In this document: one piece after another, positions 23,981 to 32,692 of the stretch
Layout of the letters: each line of letters begins with the position of its first letter
How positions within the stretch are numbered: the stretch's first letter is position 1
Assembly: GCF_039523555.1 (NCBI RefSeq)
Contig: NZ_BAAAFN010000011.1
Location: forward strand, 62,001 to 126,000
Length of the DNA stretch: 64,000 nucleotides
From: Castellaniella daejeonensis
Lineage (GTDB): Bacteria; Pseudomonadota; Gammaproteobacteria; Burkholderiales; Burkholderiaceae_B
Direction of reading: 5' to 3'
The notes under the pieces: generated by a model
What the model saw: only the letters and a program-made list of their open reading frames with translations
What the model was told of the DNA's origin: nothing
Database searches by the model: none
Translations under genes and position numbers: made by a program

Positions 23981-24838
23981 ATGGCCACGACTCTCACTTC
24001 CCGGGCGCCGGGTGCGCGCCGGGTCCTGCCCGGCCGCAACCTGACGCTGGGCCTGACGCTCACTTACCTGTGCCTGGTGGTCCTGCTGCCCTTGTCGGCG
24101 GCCTTTCTGACTGCCTCGTCCCTGAGCTGGAACGCCTTCTGGCAGGCCGTCACCGCACCCAGGGTGCTGGCCTCGTACCGCCTGAGCTTCGGCGCGGCAC
24201 TGCTGGCGGCAGCCGTGAATGCGGTGTTCGGCGGCATCGTGGCCTGGGTCCTGGCACGCTACGAATTCCCCGGCAAGCGCCTGATAGACGCCCTGGTGGA
24301 CCTGCCCTTCGCCCTGCCCACGGCCGTGGCCGGGATCGCACTGACCGCGCTATACGCGCCCAACGGCTGGCTGGGCGGGCTGCTGGCGCCGTTGGGGATC
24401 CAGGTGGCCTTCAAGCCGCTGGGCGTGGTGGTGGCACTGATCTTCATCGGCCTGCCTTTCGTGGTGCGCACCGTCCAGCCTGTGCTGGAAGACATGGCGC
24501 CCGAATACGAAGAAGCGGCCAGCAGCCTGGGCGCGTCCCGCAGCCAGGTCTTTGCCCGTGTGGTCTTCCCCGCGATCCTGCCGGCGCTGCTGACGGGGTT
24601 CGCGCTGGCCTTCGCCCGGGCGGCCGGCGAATACGGTTCGGTGATCTTCATCGCCGGCAACATGCCGATGGTTTCGGAAATCGCGCCCCTGCTGATCGTC
24701 ACCAAACTGGAGCAATACGACTACGCGGGCGCCACGGCCATCGCCGTGGTGATGCTGGGGATTTCCTTCCTGCTGCTGCTGTCCATCAACCTGCTGCAGG
24801 CCTGGGTGCGGCGGCGTTCCACCGGCCAGGCCGATTGA
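23981..24838 (+). CDS. cysT: Sulfate ABC transporter permease CysT
   Basis: The 285-residue inner-membrane subunit has six hydrophobic helices. The cytoplasmic EAA loop EYEEAASSLGASRSQVFARV lies near residue 170. The FPGKRLIDALVDLPFALPTAVAG and GEYGSVIFIAGNMP segments are typical of CysT/CysU. Its start at 23981 is five bases after the sbp stop. It pairs with CysW to form the channel for sulfate or thiosulfate. Confidence 0.95.
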   Translation: MATTLTSRAPGARRVLPGRNLTLGLTLTYLCLVVLLPLSAAFLTASSLSWNAFWQAVTAPRVLASYRLSFGAALLAAAVNAVFGGIVAWVLARYEFPGKRLIDALVDLPFALPTAVAGIALTALYAPNGWLGGLLAPLGIQVAFKPLGVVVALIFIGLPFVVRTVQPVLEDMAPEYEEAASSLGASRSQVFARVVFPAILPALLTGFALAFARAAGEYGSVIFIAGNMPMVSEIAPLLIVTKLEQYDYAGATAIAVVMLGISFLLLLSINLLQAWVRRRSTGQAD

Positions 24839-24857
24839 CCACGGATACCTCGATTCC

Positions 24858-25748
24858 ATGACCACCATCGTTCTCGATCCCCTTGCCCGGAACGCGTCTG
24901 CCGCGCAACCGGCCGCGGAGGGCCGGTTCGTCCGCCTGGCACTCATGACGGCGGCATTCGGCTTCCTGTTCCTGTTTCTCTTCATTCCGCTGGCGGCGGT
25001 TTTTCACGAGGCGCTGAGCAAGGGCTGGGAAGCTTGCCTGGCTGCCATCGTCGAGCCGGACGCCCGGTCCGCGATCCGCCTCACCCTGATCGCTGCCGGG
25101 ATCGCCGTGCCGCTGAATCTGGTCTTCGGGGTCTGCGCCGCCTGGGCCATCACCCGTTTCGAGTTCTGCGGCAAGAATCTGCTCATCACCCTGATCGATC
25201 TGCCCTTTTCCGTATCTCCCGTGATCGCGGGCCTGATCTATGTGCTGATGTTCGGCGCCCAGGGGTGGTTCGGCCCCTGGCTGCAGGCGCACGACATCCA
25301 GATACTCTTCGCCGTGCCCGGCATCGTGCTGGCCACGGTCTTCGTCACCGTGCCCTTTGTCGCGCGCGAACTGATCCCGCTGATGCAGTCCCAGGGCTGC
25401 GAGGAGGAGGAAGCCGCCATCGTGCTGGGAGCCTCGGGCTGGCGCGTCTTCTGGCACGTGACGCTGCCCAACATCCGCTGGGGGCTGTTCTACGGCGTGA
25501 TCCTGTGCAATGCGCGCGCCATGGGGGAATTCGGCGCGGTGTCGGTGGTGTCCGGCCATATCCGCGGCCTGACCAACACCCTGCCCCTGCACGTGGAAAT
25601 CCTCTACAACGAATACAACTTCGCGGCGGCCTTTTCGGTGGCGTCGCTGCTGGCGCTGCTGGCACTGCTGACGCTGGCCCTGAAATCCCTGGCCGAATGG
25701 CGCCTGCGCGTCCAGGCCGCCCGCATCGCATCGGAGCAATCCTCATGA
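24858..25748 (+). CDS. cysW: Sulfate ABC transporter permease CysW
   Basis: The 296-residue second permease of the sulfate importer has six hydrophobic helices. It carries the pair of segments LLITLIDLPFSVSPVIAGL and GEFGAVSVVSGHIRG, and an EEEEAAIVLGASGWRVFWHV EAA loop near residue 190. The stop codon overlaps the cysA start by four bases. Confidence 0.95.
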   Translation: MTTIVLDPLARNASAAQPAAEGRFVRLALMTAAFGFLFLFLFIPLAAVFHEALSKGWEACLAAIVEPDARSAIRLTLIAAGIAVPLNLVFGVCAAWAITRFEFCGKNLLITLIDLPFSVSPVIAGLIYVLMFGAQGWFGPWLQAHDIQILFAVPGIVLATVFVTVPFVARELIPLMQSQGCEEEEAAIVLGASGWRVFWHVTLPNIRWGLFYGVILCNARAMGEFGAVSVVSGHIRGLTNTLPLHVEILYNEYNFAAAFSVASLLALLALLTLALKSLAEWRLRVQAARIASEQSS

Positions 25749-26818
25749 GCATCGAAGTCCGTCATATCCGCAAGCAGTTCGGCGCGTTCAGGGCGCTGGA
25801 CGACGTATCACTGGCCTTTCCGGATGGCCGGCTGACCGCGCTGCTGGGGCCGTCCGGCTGCGGCAAGACCACACTGTTGCGCATCATCGCGGGCCTGGAG
25901 CACCCGGATGAAGGACAAGTCCTGCTGGAAGGCCAGGACGCGTCCCACACGCACGTCCGGCAGCGGCAGGTCGGCTTCGTATTCCAGCACTATGCGCTCT
26001 TCAAGCACATGACGGTATTCGAGAACGTCGCTTTCGGCCTGCGGGTGAAGCCTCGCGCCCAGCGGCCGGACGAGCGCCGGATCCGCGAAAAAGTCATGGG
26101 GCTGCTGGAACTGGTGCAGCTGGACTGGCTGGCCGACCGCCGTCCGGCCGCCCTGTCGGGTGGCCAGCGCCAGCGGATCGCGCTGGCTCGCGCCCTGGCG
26201 GTGGAACCGCGCGTGCTGCTGCTCGACGAACCGTTCGGCGCGCTGGATGCCAAGGTGCGCAAGGAACTGCGGCGCTGGCTGCGCCGCCTGCATGATGAAC
26301 TGCACATGACCAGCCTGTTCGTCACGCACGACCAGGAAGAGGCGCTGGAAGTCGCCGACGAGGTCGTGATCATGAACAAGGGCCGGGTCGAACAGCAGGG
26401 TGCCCCGCAAGCGGTGTACGACGCTCCGGAAACGGCTTTCGTCTACGGTTTCCTGGGACACGTGAACCTGTTCCACGGTCGGGTCCGGGACGGGCGCCTG
26501 CACACCGGAGGCGCGGCACTGGAAGTGCCGGGCCTGGAAGCCGCGGCCGACGCACCGGGCACAGCCTATGTCCGGCCGCACGATATCCAGATCGAGCCGC
26601 TGCCGGCGGCGGGCCAGCCTGCGGTCGGACGGGGGTTGCTGGTGAACCTGCAGCGGGCGCACGCCTTCGGGCCGCTGGCGCAGCTGGAATTGCGCCGCGA
26701 GGACACCCAGGAAATCATCGAAGTGGTGATGCCCAGCCTCGAATTCGACCGCATCCGCGCGCAAGGCCACCGGCGCTTCATCGCCAGGCCCCGCCAGGCG
26801 CGGGTATTCCTGAACTAG
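25745..26818 (+). CDS. cysA: Sulfate/thiosulfate import ATP-binding protein CysA
   Basis: The 357-residue ATPase has Walker A GPSGCGKTT at residues 35-43, Q-loop FVFQHYALFKHMT, signature LSGGQRQRIALARAL, Walker B VLLLDEPFGALDA and switch His FVTHDQEEALEVAD. A C-terminal TOBE-like regulatory extension (about 240-357) includes YVRPHDIQIEP. The start overlaps the cysW stop (ATGA). This completes the four-gene importer that supplies sulfur for cysteine synthesis. Confidence 0.96.
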   Translation: MSIEVRHIRKQFGAFRALDDVSLAFPDGRLTALLGPSGCGKTTLLRIIAGLEHPDEGQVLLEGQDASHTHVRQRQVGFVFQHYALFKHMTVFENVAFGLRVKPRAQRPDERRIREKVMGLLELVQLDWLADRRPAALSGGQRQRIALARALAVEPRVLLLDEPFGALDAKVRKELRRWLRRLHDELHMTSLFVTHDQEEALEVADEVVIMNKGRVEQQGAPQAVYDAPETAFVYGFLGHVNLFHGRVRDGRLHTGGAALEVPGLEAAADAPGTAYVRPHDIQIEPLPAAGQPAVGRGLLVNLQRAHAFGPLAQLELRREDTQEIIEVVMPSLEFDRIRAQGHRRFIARPRQARVFLN

Positions 26819-26819
26819 T

Positions 26820-26862
26820 CCGGTGCAGTGCCGGCGGGCGCAAGGCGCCCGTGCCGCACCGG
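26820..26862. terminator. Bidirectional terminator between cysA and the ankyrin gene
   Basis: An outer stem CCGGTGC/GCACCGG (26820-26826 with 26856-26862) encloses an inner stem CGGGCGC/GCGCCCG (26835-26841 with 26845-26851) with a three-base loop. Both operons end here from opposite sides. Confidence 0.65.
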
Positions 26863-26872
26863 TGCCGCCGGT

Positions 26873-27724
26873 TCACCGCCCCTGCGGCGTGTCCTCGAAG
26901 CGGCCAAGATCGAAGTAGCGCGAGAACGAGGACTGGTCCTCCGCACCTTCCTTCGTTTCCGCCGCGGGCGCCGCTGCGGCCGGCGCAGCGGGCGCAGAAG
27001 CCGACGGCGTGTCGGTCTCGCCGCGCCGCATCCTGGCCCGGCGTCCGGCGACTTCGTCCAGGGCCGCGGCCAGGGACTGGTGATTGCGCTTGCGCGCCCA
27101 GTCCGCCGCCGTTTCGTGGGCAGCATTGAACATGGTCGGATCGGCGCCCTTCGATAGCAGCAGGCGGACCATTTCCGGCTTGCCCGACAGCGCCGCCATC
27201 ATCAACGGCGTGGTCCCGTCCGGACCGGGAGCATTGATGATGGCGCCATGCTCGATCAGCATGCGGGCCGTCTCCACCTGTGCCTTCGACGCGGCATAGT
27301 GCAGAGGCGTCCAGCCCAGGCGGTTCACCTGGGCCCCCGCTGCGATGAGTGCCCGGGCCCGGTCGGTCTGGCCCAGGATGCACAGATACATCAGCGCCGT
27401 TTCGTCCCGCGCGTTGGGCTCGTCGATGCGCACGTCGGGCGCCGCACGCAGGGCATCGAACACCTTCCAGGATTGATCCCGCACCGCCTGCGTCAGCGCG
27501 GGATTGCCCAGGGCGTTGAATGCATTGGGATCGGTATAGCGCAGCAGCATGCCCTGGACGGTGGACACATCGTCGCGACGGATGGCCGACCACCAGTCGG
27601 CCGTCGGCGCCTGCTGGGCATCGGCCGCAGGCGGCAGGCCCGCACCCAGGGCCAGCACGAGGACCAGCCCGGTCAGCAAGGGACGGCGCCGCGCGCCGGA
27701 TCGAATGAACAGGGACAAGGACAT
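26873..27724 (-). CDS. Exported ankyrin-repeat protein
   Basis: The 283-residue protein has a signal peptide (about 1-37, ending ...AADAQQ) followed by ankyrin repeats. Clear repeat cores are NARDETALMYLCILGQTDRA, LGWTPLHYAASKAQVETARM and PDGTTPLMMAALSGKPEMVR, plus a degenerate repeat on each side. The tail (about 230-283) is Ala/Pro-rich and ends in a charged segment. Such proteins work by protein-protein contact in the periplasm. It is the last gene after mltG-tmk-holB-tatD, with a 57-base gap from tatD. The partner is unknown. Confidence 0.85.
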   Translation of the reverse strand: MSLSLFIRSGARRRPLLTGLVLVLALGAGLPPAADAQQAPTADWWSAIRRDDVSTVQGMLLRYTDPNAFNALGNPALTQAVRDQSWKVFDALRAAPDVRIDEPNARDETALMYLCILGQTDRARALIAAGAQVNRLGWTPLHYAASKAQVETARMLIEHGAIINAPGPDGTTPLMMAALSGKPEMVRLLLSKGADPTMFNAAHETAADWARKRNHQSLAAALDEVAGRRARMRRGETDTPSASAPAAPAAAAPAAETKEGAEDQSSFSRYFDLGRFEDTPQGR

Positions 27725-27781
27725 GGCGGAAGACCTCAGTCGGCTGGAGTGAAGGCGGGCTGCCCTGTCGGCAGGTCGGAA

Positions 27782-28564
27782 TCAGGCTGGCGCGGCGGCC
27801 TTCTCGAACAGCCGCCAGTAGTTTTCGGCGCTCGCACGTTCGATGTCGGCAACGGGCACGCCGCGCAGTTCGGCGATCTTCTCGGCCACATGGATCACAC
27901 GGGACGGATCATTCAGTTTGCCGCGGTATGGCACCGGCGCCAGGTAGGGGGAATCGGTCTCGATCAGCAGGCGGTCCAGCGGGACCTTGCGCGCCACGTC
28001 CTGGATCTGGGCGGCGTTCTTGAAGGTCACGATACCGGACAGGGAAATGTAGAACCCCAGGTCCATCGCGGCCTGCGCGACTTCCCAGGATTCCGTGAAA
28101 CAGTGCATGACCCCGCGCGGCGCCTGCTCTTCGCGCATCAGGCGCAGCGTGTCCTCGGCTGCGGCGCGGGTGTGGATGATCAGCGGCAGCCCCGTTTCAT
28201 GGGCCGCACGGATATGGGTGCGGAAGCGCTCACGCTGCCATTCCAGCGGCTCTGCCTGACGGTAGTAGTCGAGCCCGGTTTCGCCGATGGCAACGACGCG
28301 GGGATGGGCTGCCCGGCTGGTCAGGTCCGCCAGGGTTGGCTCGACGCCGTCATCGTCCTCGGGATCATTGTCCGGATGCACGCCTACCGAGGCCCGCAGG
28401 AAGGGATGCTGCTCCACCAGCGCCATCAGGCCGGGCCAGTCGCGCAGGTTGACGCTGACGACCAGGGCATGCCCCACACCGGCCGCATGCATGCGTTCCA
28501 GCACTTCGGGCAACTGGGCCCGCAAGTCGGGGAAGTTCAGATGGCAGTGGGAATCGATGTACAT
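27782..28564 (-). CDS. tatD: TatD family metal-dependent hydrolase (DNase)
   Basis: The 260-residue TIM-barrel hydrolase has the metal-binding HCH at residues 6-8, GETGLDYY with its Glu, IIHTR and HCFTES His residues, and a final Asp in LLIETDSPYLAP. TatD-type proteins are 3'-5' nucleases linked to DNA repair and nucleotide turnover. The ATG at 28564 is used because the protein family begins with MxIDSHCHL; the open frame extends to 28798. It lies 11 bases after holB, the usual neighbour. Confidence 0.94.
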   Translation of the reverse strand: MYIDSHCHLNFPDLRAQLPEVLERMHAAGVGHALVVSVNLRDWPGLMALVEQHPFLRASVGVHPDNDPEDDDGVEPTLADLTSRAAHPRVVAIGETGLDYYRQAEPLEWQRERFRTHIRAAHETGLPLIIHTRAAAEDTLRLMREEQAPRGVMHCFTESWEVAQAAMDLGFYISLSGIVTFKNAAQIQDVARKVPLDRLLIETDSPYLAPVPYRGKLNDPSRVIHVAEKIAELRGVPVADIERASAENYWRLFEKAAAPA

Positions 28565-28575
28565 GATGCAAGAAT

Positions 28576-29589
28576 CTATCGGGGCTGCACCGACTGCAGC
28601 AAGTAGCGTGCGGCGTGGTCGGCCAGCAGCTTGGGGTTGAGGGGATGGTTGACCAGGCGCCGTTGCGACCGGAGCCAGTCTGCTGCACGGGCCAGGGCCG
28701 CCGGATCCAGCTTGCGGGCGATGGCCATGATCCGCCCCGCCTGTCCTGGATGATAGCGCGGCGGCAGGCCATGCGCGGCCAGGCTCAGGTCCAGCCACAG
28801 GCGCTGGAAGCCGTCCACCCAGTCAGCCGGCTCGCCGGCCTGCAGCATGTCGGCCAGCGCAGCGCCGTCGCCCCCGTTGCCAGCCTGGTCCAGAAACAGC
28901 TCCAGCCAGTCGGGCGTCACGGGCCGCCCTTCCCGTGCCTGCTCCAGGGCCAGCAATGGTGCGCCGCCGGCGACGGCCAGGCGCGCGGCGGCATCCTTCA
29001 CCCCCTGCGATTCCAGCCAGGCCTGTGCTTCGGCGGCGGGCGGCACCGCCAGCGGCAGGCGCCTGCAGCGCGATACCAGCGTCGGCAGCAGGCGGTCGGG
29101 CGCCTGAGCCGCCAGCAGGAACACGGTGTGTTCCGGGGGTTCTTCGAGGATCTTCAGCAGGGCATTGGCCGCGATGGTATTCAGGGATTCGGCCGGGTAC
29201 AGCAGCGCGACGCGCCAGCCACCTCGGTGCGTGGCGGTGTTGAACCAGGGCAGCAGACTGCGGATCTGCTCGATCCGGATCTCGCGCGAGGGCTGTTTCT
29301 TGGCGTCTTCGGCGACGTCCATCGCGCCTTCGCGCACGGCCTGGGCATCGGACCGAATGCGGCGCAGATCGGGATGGTTGCCGGCCTGTACCCAGCGGCA
29401 CGCCTGGCATTCGCCGCAAGCCAGGCCGTCGCGCGGCGCTTCGCACAGCAAGCTGGCAGCGCCCGCCAGGGCGAATTCCATCTGGCCGCAGCCGGCCAGC
29501 CCGTGGATCAGCCAGGCATGGGCGAAGCGCTCCCGCGCGGCCAGCCAGCGGCGCGCTGGGGCCTGTTGCCAGGGCAGGAAGTGCGTCAT
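28576..29589 (-). CDS. holB: DNA polymerase III subunit delta'
   Basis: The 337-residue clamp-loader subunit starts HFLPWQQAPARRWL. It has the degenerate nucleotide-binding loop GLAGCGQMEFA (a true lysine is not expected in delta'). A four-cysteine zinc module follows (Cys at LLCEAPRDGLACGECQACRW). The conserved LLKILEEPPEHTVFLL and SRCRRLPL are the sensor region. The start overlaps the tmk stop by four bases (ATGA), the reason the ATG at 29589 is preferred to the longer open frame. Confidence 0.94.
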   Translation of the reverse strand: MTHFLPWQQAPARRWLAARERFAHAWLIHGLAGCGQMEFALAGAASLLCEAPRDGLACGECQACRWVQAGNHPDLRRIRSDAQAVREGAMDVAEDAKKQPSREIRIEQIRSLLPWFNTATHRGGWRVALLYPAESLNTIAANALLKILEEPPEHTVFLLAAQAPDRLLPTLVSRCRRLPLAVPPAAEAQAWLESQGVKDAAARLAVAGGAPLLALEQAREGRPVTPDWLELFLDQAGNGGDGAALADMLQAGEPADWVDGFQRLWLDLSLAAHGLPPRYHPGQAGRIMAIARKLDPAALARAADWLRSQRRLVNHPLNPKLLADHAARYLLQSVQPR

Positions 29590-30248
29590 GACGGATCCGG
29601 CTCCCCAGCCGCGGTACCGTAGCCGCGGGCATGCAGCAATTCGTCCAGGATTCCGCCCAGTTCGGCGCGGATGTCCGCGATTTCCCGGCGAGCATCGATC
29701 ACGCGAAAACGGGACGGATCGGCCGCCACCCGGGCATGATAAGCCTGCCGCGTGCGCTCGAAGAAAGCGGCGTCTTCGCGCTCGAAGCGGTCGGCCTGTT
29801 CGCGGCCCCGCGTCAGGCGTTCGCGGGCGATTTCCAGCGGCACGTCGAACAGCAGCGTGCAATCCGGCCCCCTGCCCTGCTGCACCCAGTCCTCCAGGAT
29901 GCGGACCGGCGCCGCGCCCAGAGCCCGGCCACCACCCTGATAGGCGAATGAAGCGTCGGTGTAGCGATCACACAGCACCCATTGGCCGCGTTCCAGCGCA
30001 GGCAGGATGCGCGTGCGCCAGTGCTCGTTGCGGGCGGCGAACATCAGCAGGGTTTCGGTGCGCAGGTCCATCGGCTGGTGCAGCAACAGTTCACGCAGGG
30101 TTTCCCCCAAGGGCGTGCCGCCGGGTTCGCGGGTGGACAGCAGGTCCACGCCGGCCCGGCGCAGCCTGTCCTCGATCCAGGGGATGTGCGTGCTCTTGCC
30201 GGCCCCGTCCAGGCCTTCGAGCGTGATGAAGCAGGCGCTCCGGGTCAT
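29586..30248 (-). CDS. tmk: Thymidylate kinase
   Basis: The 220-residue enzyme phosphorylates dTMP to dTDP. It has the P-loop EGLDGAGKST at residues 11-20, the dTMP-binding TREPGGTPLGETLRELLL, the DRYTDASFAYQGGGR lid-adjacent region, and a LID-type loop RTRGREQADRFEREDAAFFER-like Arg-rich segment. The ATG at 30248 starts four bases after the mltG stop region and matches the family N terminus. It is central in the mltG-tmk-holB-tatD operon. Confidence 0.95.
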   Translation of the reverse strand: MTRSACFITLEGLDGAGKSTHIPWIEDRLRRAGVDLLSTREPGGTPLGETLRELLLHQPMDLRTETLLMFAARNEHWRTRILPALERGQWVLCDRYTDASFAYQGGGRALGAAPVRILEDWVQQGRGPDCTLLFDVPLEIARERLTRGREQADRFEREDAAFFERTRQAYHARVAADPSRFRVIDARREIADIRAELGGILDELLHARGYGTAAGEPDPS

Positions 30249-30252
30249 CGGG

Positions 30253-31260
30253 CTATCGCTTGAGAATGTATTTGCCGACGGCGCGGTTGTGCGCCGCCAG
30301 GTTGGTGGAGAATTCGCTGGTGCCGTCGCCCCGCGATACAAAATACAGATAGGCGTGTTTTTCGGGATGCACGGCAGCCTCCAGCGCAGCCTTGCCCGGA
30401 CTGGCGATGGGAGTGGGCGGCAGGCCGGCGCGGGTGTAGGTGTTCCAGGGCGTGTCGCGCTCCAGGTCCTTCTTGCGCAGGCGGCCCCGATAATCGGCCC
30501 CCAGGCCATAGATCACGGTGGGATCGGTCTGCAGCGGCATGCCGGTGCGCAGGCGGTTGATGAATACGCCCGCGATGCGCGCCCGGTCGGCGCCATGGCC
30601 GGTTTCCTTTTCGATGATCGAGGCAAGGATCAGGGCCTGATACGGCGTTTCCAGCGGCAGGTCGCGGTCGCGTCCGGCCCAGGCGCGTTCCAGCGCCTGG
30701 CGGCCCGCCTGGGCGGCGCGGCGCAGGATGTCCAGGTCGGAACTGCCTGGCGCGAACACATAGGTGTCGGGGTAGAACAGTCCCTCGGGCGCGTCGGCCT
30801 CGAGCCCCAGGCGCTGCAACAGGGTGCGGTCGTCCATGCCGAGCGTGTCGTGGCGGACCTGCGGGGAGGCATCCAGCGCCGCCCGGATCTGGGCGAAGGT
30901 CCAGCCTTCGGGGAAGGTCAGGCGCGTCTGGGTCATGTCGCCATTGGCCATGCGTTCCAGCAGCTGCCATGGGGTGTCGCCCTGGCGTGCCTCGTAGGCG
31001 CCTGCCTTGAGCCATTTGTCGCGGCCGCTCAGCCGGGCCAGCCAGACGAATGCTTCGGGCTGGATGCCGATCCCCGCATCCCGCATGACCTGGGCAATCT
31101 GGTGCGGCGTGCTGCCGGCATCGATGAGGTAATCCACCACGGGCGTCTGCATGGGCACGGGGCGTTTCCAGCCCCACCAGGCGGCGGCTGCGATGGCGAC
31201 CGCCGCGGCCGCCAGGCCGAGGATCAGCAACCAGAGGAATCCGCGCAGGGCCTTTTTCAT
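30253..31260 (-). CDS. mltG: Endolytic murein transglycosylase MltG
   Basis: The 335-residue protein has one N-terminal transmembrane helix (about 8-28), a LysM-like subdomain, and the YceG catalytic fold. The catalytic Glu217 is in LASIIEKETGHG, followed by GVFINRLRTGMPLQTDPTVIYGL. It cuts nascent glycan strands and helps set strand length in the periplasm. It is the first gene of the operon with tmk and holB. In related genomes I remember ygfZ starting divergently just upstream; here ygfZ lies 23 kb away. Confidence 0.94.
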   Translation of the reverse strand: MKKALRGFLWLLILGLAAAAVAIAAAAWWGWKRPVPMQTPVVDYLIDAGSTPHQIAQVMRDAGIGIQPEAFVWLARLSGRDKWLKAGAYEARQGDTPWQLLERMANGDMTQTRLTFPEGWTFAQIRAALDASPQVRHDTLGMDDRTLLQRLGLEADAPEGLFYPDTYVFAPGSSDLDILRRAAQAGRQALERAWAGRDRDLPLETPYQALILASIIEKETGHGADRARIAGVFINRLRTGMPLQTDPTVIYGLGADYRGRLRKKDLERDTPWNTYTRAGLPPTPIASPGKAALEAAVHPEKHAYLYFVSRGDGTSEFSTNLAAHNRAVGKYILKR

Positions 31261-31426
31261 TGCCAGGCAGTCCCGAGAGGCAAGGTGTCCCCCGAGGACA
31301 TGGGCCCGCAGGACTCAGCGTAGGGGTATTTTTTCATGCCCGCCAGTTTAACTGGAACGCTGGGCGATGGCCCGAAGGACTTGTGACGATTCTCCGTGGC
31401 GGGCGCAGTTTGCCCGCGCCGGGGGC

Positions 31427-32497
31427 TCAGAGGCTGCCTGTGAGCAGTTGCATGCCCAGACTGCCGAGCGCCACGGCCATCCATGTGCCCAGCCCGAGCA
31501 GCAGCGGACGGACCCCGGCCAGGGCCATGCGGCGCAGGTCGGATGACAGCCCGATGGCCGTGAGCGCCATGATGATGAGGAATTGCGAGAGCAGGTGCAG
31601 CGGCTCGAGCAGCGCCTCGGGAATCAGGCCCAGGCTGCGCGTTGCCGAGGCCGCCAGGAACCAGAGGATGAACCAGGGAAAGATCGTGGCCAGGGACACC
31701 CGGGTTTCCGAATGCTGGTTGCGCCAGGCCACCCAGAAGGCGATGACGATGCAGATCGGGATGATCAGCGTCGCGCGGGTGAGCTTGACGATGGTGGCGA
31801 TATCTCCCGCCGCCGTGCTGTAGCTGTAGCCCGCCGCCACGACCGAAGACGTGTCGTTGATCGCGGTACCGGCCCACAGGCCGAAGCCGTGGTCGCTTAG
31901 CCCCATCCAGTGGCCCAGGACCGGAAACACCAGCACTGCGACGATGTTGAAAAGAAAGATCGTGGAAATCGACAGGGCCGTTTCGTGATCGTCGGGCTTG
32001 ATGATGGGCGCCACTGCCGCGATGGCTGAACCACCGCAGATCGCGGTGCCCACGCCGATCAGGGTGCTCAGGCGGCTGCCCAGTTTCAGCCAGCGCCCCA
32101 GCAGCCAGGCCGTCAGGAAAGCCACGCTCAGGGTAACCAGTGTGACGGCAAGGGACGAAGCCCCGGTTTTCATGACCTGGCCGAGGCTCAGGCCGAAACC
32201 CAGGCCGATGATGGACCATTTCAACACCTGGCGACTGCAGAAGACCACCCCGGGAATGAAGACCGGGGACAGGCCCAGCACGTTGCGCCAGGCCATGCCC
32301 AGCAGGATGCCGAACACGGGGCCGCCGATGAGCGGGAACATGGCGCCCAGCAGCCAGGCCGCCAGGCCCAGGCCCGCGGCCAGCAGCAGGCCGTACCACA
32401 GCGAAGGGGTGCGCGAAGAGCCGTGGGACCGCGCCTGTGCGGCGGGACGGCCGGCGGCAGATGGCAAGGGGTGCGGCACGGCGGAAATGGGCAGCAT
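31427..32497 (-). CDS. YeiH family (UPF0324) putative sulfate/sulfite exporter
   Basis: The inner-membrane protein of about 356 residues has 10-11 hydrophobic helices. Family landmarks are GGPVFGILLGMAWRN, ILKWSIIGLGFGLSL-like, IGVGTAICGGSAIAAVAPII and GTAINDTSSVVAAGYSYS. YeiH proteins are annotated as putative sulfate exporters. Beside taurine and Xsc genes, a role in removing the sulfite or sulfate released from sulfonates is attractive but unproven. The ATG at 32497 is taken; the open frame reaches 32566 and neither start has a strong ribosome site. Confidence 0.8.
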   Translation of the reverse strand: MLPISAVPHPLPSAAGRPAAQARSHGSSRTPSLWYGLLLAAGLGLAAWLLGAMFPLIGGPVFGILLGMAWRNVLGLSPVFIPGVVFCSRQVLKWSIIGLGFGLSLGQVMKTGASSLAVTLVTLSVAFLTAWLLGRWLKLGSRLSTLIGVGTAICGGSAIAAVAPIIKPDDHETALSISTIFLFNIVAVLVFPVLGHWMGLSDHGFGLWAGTAINDTSSVVAAGYSYSTAAGDIATIVKLTRATLIIPICIVIAFWVAWRNQHSETRVSLATIFPWFILWFLAASATRSLGLIPEALLEPLHLLSQFLIIMALTAIGLSSDLRRMALAGVRPLLLGLGTWMAVALGSLGMQLLTGSL

Positions 32498-32692
32498 GCT
32501 GAAGAACCATGGGCGAAAGGAAACCGAGGGCCATTCTAGGGATGAGTTATAAATAAATAAATTCAAATCATTTTAGATAGCACATAAAAAATATTTAATT
32601 ATTGAATACGGCCTTCCGGAACGGCGGAATACGAGCGCCGGTTCGCGCTATCCTATGCGGTCCGTCCCCTTCCGCGGACTCCCGTTTCCGCC

